DNA of 14,265 bases. Source: Deltaproteobacteria bacterium. GTDB taxonomy: Bacteria; Desulfobacterota; SM23-61. Within the stretch, counting starts at the first letter, position 1; each line of letters starts with the position of its first letter. The DNA is taken from the NCBI GenBank assembly GCA_016234425.1, contig JACRCA010000018.1, positions 1-14,265 on the forward strand, given 5' to 3'. The position numbers and the translations under genes are program-made. The notes under the pieces were generated by a model, which was given only the letters and a program-made list of their open reading frames with translations, was not told where the DNA came from and searched no databases. This document shows, in pieces, positions 12,365 through 14,265 of this stretch.

Positions 12365-13027
12365 TTACGTTATTTTTTTAAACTCCTCAAAAACCTCCCA
12401 TGGCCTGCGCAGGGCCAAGGGTGGCTTGTCTAAGACCACCTGGAGAGCATCGTCAGAAAACTTCAGCTTCAAGACGGCATCGGCAAAACGCGTAAGCTCC
12501 CGCAGGAGAAAACTCCGCCGCTTGTTGAATCCAGAAAAAGACTGGCTCATCAGGAAAAAAATGCCCTTCTGGCTCATCTCCTGGACCTTGGCCAGCGTCT
12601 TCCGAAAGAGAAGGGTGGCCTCTTCGCCGGGTACGTCCTCGTCGAAGAACATGGTGCAGGGCCCCAGGAGGACGACCAGGGGAGAAGCTCCCGGAAGGAC
12701 CATCGGGTTCAGCCGCTCCCGGATGAGAGTGGCCAGCTGGTGGCAGGTGAATGCCCGGGCCACGGAGATTTTCTTCAGCAAGGTATCAGGAGGAAAACCT
12801 TCTTTTCTGGCAAATTTTGAGATGACGTAGGGATCAAAGGCATTGGCTCCGTCGGCCACCAAGACCTTGAACCCCAGAGAGGCCGCGAAAGCAGATAGGT
12901 AAACGGTAAGGTTCTCCGGCCGCCCCCCAACGATCAGGGCTTTCCGCACAGGCTTTCCGGCAGGAAAACCTGGAAGGTCTAAAAGGGGGAAAAAATCTCC
13001 CCCGCCTTTTTCTATGTCCTTTTCCAT
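12365..13027 (-). CDS. RecA/RadA-fold protein with degraded ATP-binding motifs
   Basis: This 220-aa protein follows the RecA/RadA/KaiC pattern: KALIVGGRPENL (29-40) sits where Walker A (GxxxxGKT) belongs, then FKVLVADGANAFDPYVISKFA (53-73), ISVARAFTCHQLATLI (87-102, like the VARA segment of RadA) and PLVVLLGPCTMFFDEDVP (116-133) at the Walker B position. The P-loop Lys and Thr are absent and the Walker B Asp is not obvious, so it probably does not hydrolyse ATP in the usual way. Its slot after lexA mirrors ImuA in lexA-imuA-imuB-dnaE2 cassettes. A role in loading or recruiting the B-family polymerase is inferred. The ATG has no clear ribosome-binding site because a repeat lies immediately upstream. 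Confidence 0.72.
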   Translation of the reverse strand: MEKDIEKGGGDFFPLLDLPGFPAGKPVRKALIVGGRPENLTVYLSAFAASLGFKVLVADGANAFDPYVISKFARKEGFPPDTLLKKISVARAFTCHQLATLIRERLNPMVLPGASPLVVLLGPCTMFFDEDVPGEEATLLFRKTLAKVQEMSQKGIFFLMSQSFSGFNKRRSFLLRELTRFADAVLKLKFSDDALQVVLDKPPLALRRPWEVFEEFKKIT

Positions 13028-13039
13028 GATTCAAAATTA

Positions 13040-13158
13040 ACCGCAGAGCGCGCGGAGAACACAGAGATAAATTATATTTTAAAAAACAAGGCGCAACTGA
13101 TTCTCCTTTAGGCATTTTGATTTTAAACCATCTCGGCGCTCTCTGCGTTCTCTGTGGT
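13040..13158. repeat. palindromic repeat between lexA and the RecA-fold gene
   Basis: Arms at 13040-13068 and 13130-13158 (built on ACCGCAGAG..., ...CTCTGTGGT) match at about 22 of 29 positions in inverted orientation. The AT-rich centre has no gene. It resembles a widespread intergenic palindrome family. Confidence 0.7.
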
Positions 13159-13174
13159 GAGAAGGTTTTATGGT

Positions 13175-13777
13175 TTACAGTTTCCGATAAGCTACCCCGA
13201 TCACTTTTCCCAGGATACGAAAAATCTTCTCGCCCTTCTTGACCCGAATGGGAGACATGGCTGGGTTATCCGACTTCAGCGCGATAAAATTTTCCTCCCG
13301 GAAGATCCGCTTCACGGTAACCTCTCCATCGATCATCGCCAGGACGATAGCTCCATCATCCGCAGAAGCGCCCTGCTTTACGAGAAGGTAATCTTGCGGC
13401 AGGATGGTGGGGGACATGCTCATTCCTTCCCGGTCCACCCGGACGATGAAAAGTCCAGAGCCTTTGGCCCATTCTTCGGGCAGGGGGATAGCTCCCTCGA
13501 TGTTTTCCACAGCCTCTAAGGGCGACCCGGCTGCCACCTTTCCCACTACCGGGATGCGCTGCACGGCAGAGAAAGGCTTGAAAACCTGGATGCCCCGGGA
13601 CTTGGAGGAGCGCGCCAAACTCCCTTTCTTTTCCAAAGCCCGCAGATGGTCGACGGCCGCGCGGTAATCAATCCCAAAATGCCCGGCGATCTCCCGGACT
13701 GTGGGCGGATAGCCCTGCTCTGCTGCAAAGGTCTGGATGAAATCCAGAATCTCTCTCTGTCTTGGTGTGAGATCCAT
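13175..13777 (-). CDS. lexA: LexA repressor / self-cleaving protease
   Basis: The start is the ATG at 13777, preceded by GTGAGG, giving 200 residues; an upstream TTG extension is not supported. Residues 1-65 are the winged helix domain (LTPRQREILDFIQTF, PPTVREIAGHFGIDYRAAV, RALEKKG). The cleavage site is VAAG (A83-G84). The protease dyad is S120 in EGMSMSP and K156 in EVTVKRIF. All essential residues are present. The usual GDSM is EGMSM here, a mild departure. LexA represses SOS genes until RecA filaments trigger self-cleavage. Here it heads the operon with the RecA-fold protein and the polymerase, so it probably controls its own operon and may be a second, dedicated LexA. Confidence 0.95.
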   Translation of the reverse strand: MDLTPRQREILDFIQTFAAEQGYPPTVREIAGHFGIDYRAAVDHLRALEKKGSLARSSKSRGIQVFKPFSAVQRIPVVGKVAAGSPLEAVENIEGAIPLPEEWAKGSGLFIVRVDREGMSMSPTILPQDYLLVKQGASADDGAIVLAMIDGEVTVKRIFREENFIALKSDNPAMSPIRVKKGEKIFRILGKVIGVAYRKL

Positions 13778-13829
13778 CTTTAACCTCACAAAGTAAAATA
13801 TAGAAGGCAATGGCCCTAAATTTTAAATC

Positions 13830-14090
13830 CGAAATCCGAATATCGAAATCCGAAACAAATTTTTCATGATAGGTTTATCACCCGCGAACCATGAAAATTT
13901 AAGTCCTTCTCCTCCCCCTTTGATGGGGGAGGGCTCGCCCTGTGGAGTAAGTTTTACTACTCCACAGGGCAAGGGTGGGGGTGAATCAATCGAGTTCCCC
14001 CTCCCCTTCGTCCCCTCCCGCCAGGGGAGGGGAGCTGTGTTTGGTTTTTGGGCATTGAAAATTATTTCGGATTTAGGATTTGGGGCTTTC
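13830..14090. repeat. repeat-filled leader of the lexA operon
   Basis: Between the promoter and lexA lie repeats and no gene. Outer words AAATCCGAAATCC (about 13845) and TTTCGGATTTAGGATTT (about 14065) face each other. Inside are CTCCCCC...GGGGGAG and a hairpin with 13-bp perfect arms GCCCTGTGGAGTA / TACTCCACAGGGC at 13937-13970. If the promoter is used, this forms a structured leader of about 300 nt. Confidence 0.6.
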
Positions 14091-14097
14091 TTTTTTC

Positions 14098-14126
14098 AAT
14101 ATACTCATCATTTGATGAGTTGTCAA
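14098..14126 (-). promoter_or_regulatory. promoter with a LexA-operator-like palindrome
   Basis: Read on the minus strand: TTGACA (14126-14121), 17 bases, TATATT (14103-14098), a near-consensus housekeeping promoter facing lexA. The 18-bp palindrome ACTCATCAAATGATGAGT (14103-14120, 8-bp perfect arms) fills the spacer and touches the -10, an ideal place for a repressor. LexA is the natural candidate because the first downstream gene is lexA. The motif is not the E. coli or Bacillus SOS box; LexA boxes vary widely between phyla. Confidence 0.65.
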
Positions 14127-14265
14127 GAAAAATCTTGTTGCCCCCGATCATTTTTGATCAGATATACGAATAACCCTTCTATTTCAGATAGTTATCAGGC
14201 TCAGGCAGGAGCAAAGCAGGGAGCAAGGGTCCCAGGGGGAAATTATAAGGAAGGCAGGTCATCCC
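14127..14265. other. right-edge spacer with a second palindrome
   Basis: No gene is visible. GATCA-TTTT-TGATC lies at 14146-14159, about 20 bases upstream of the promoter. It shares the ATCA...TGAT core with the operator-like palindrome, so it could be a second, weaker site or belong to a gene beyond the edge. Confidence 0.4.

Noticed and set aside
13937..13970. Strong hairpin as a rho-independent terminator
   Set aside because: Neither side has a T-tract following the stem, and similar stems recur as intergenic repeats.

Overview
The window looks like bacterial chromosome, probably a Desulfobacterota-like (deltaproteobacterial) environmental genome. That placement is an inference. It rests on a family-B DNA polymerase of the PolB2 kind under a LexA, several REP-associated tyrosine transposases (RAYTs), and many short palindromic repeats between genes. 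No rRNA or tRNA is visible, so taxonomy is weak. Almost every real gene is on the minus strand.

Left two thirds (about 1-8400): a decayed chromosomal integron. Its integrase gene, intI, is a pseudogene at 7967-8391. It keeps an N-terminal piece and the last 47 codons, including the catalytic Tyr, but has lost the middle. It points in the same direction as the cassettes, the 'reverse' layout known from Treponema-type integrons. Beyond it, toward low coordinates, lie cassettes separated by attC sites with RYYYAAC...GTTRRRY-type cores: a frameshifted small gene; a YkgJ-type Cys-cluster gene; a two-gene cassette (DUF5677 plus a membrane protein); a HEPN-like gene; a SEC-C gene; a broken membrane-protein gene; and a BrnT/BrnA toxin-antitoxin pair. 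Several stop codons lie in or beside attC, as expected for cassettes.

The low-coordinate end of the array is full of later insertions. One attC is split by the 5' end of a group IIC-like intron. That intron is cut by a RAYT, and the RAYT is cut by the repeat-rich end of another element. Two further full-length RAYTs, each with its own terminal inverted repeat, lie among gene debris: a panE start, an unidentified C-terminal tail, and a cassette-gene tail.

Middle (8400-9300): hairpin-rich spacer, then a PIN-domain toxin-like gene with a small downstream partner.

Right third (9300-14265): an operon-like series, lexA, a RecA/RadA-fold protein with degraded nucleotide-binding motifs, a 102-aa 'MGRT' protein, and a 738-aa PolB2-like polymerase. 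A strong promoter (TTGACA, 17 bp, TATATT) with an 18-bp palindrome in its spacer lies about 300 bp ahead of lexA and faces the operon. I infer a LexA-controlled, damage-inducible polymerase module, analogous in logic to lexA-imuA-imuB-dnaE2 but built on a B-family polymerase. Palindromic repeats or MITE-like elements sit in every gap of this operon. This module is the best candidate here for a poorly described system.
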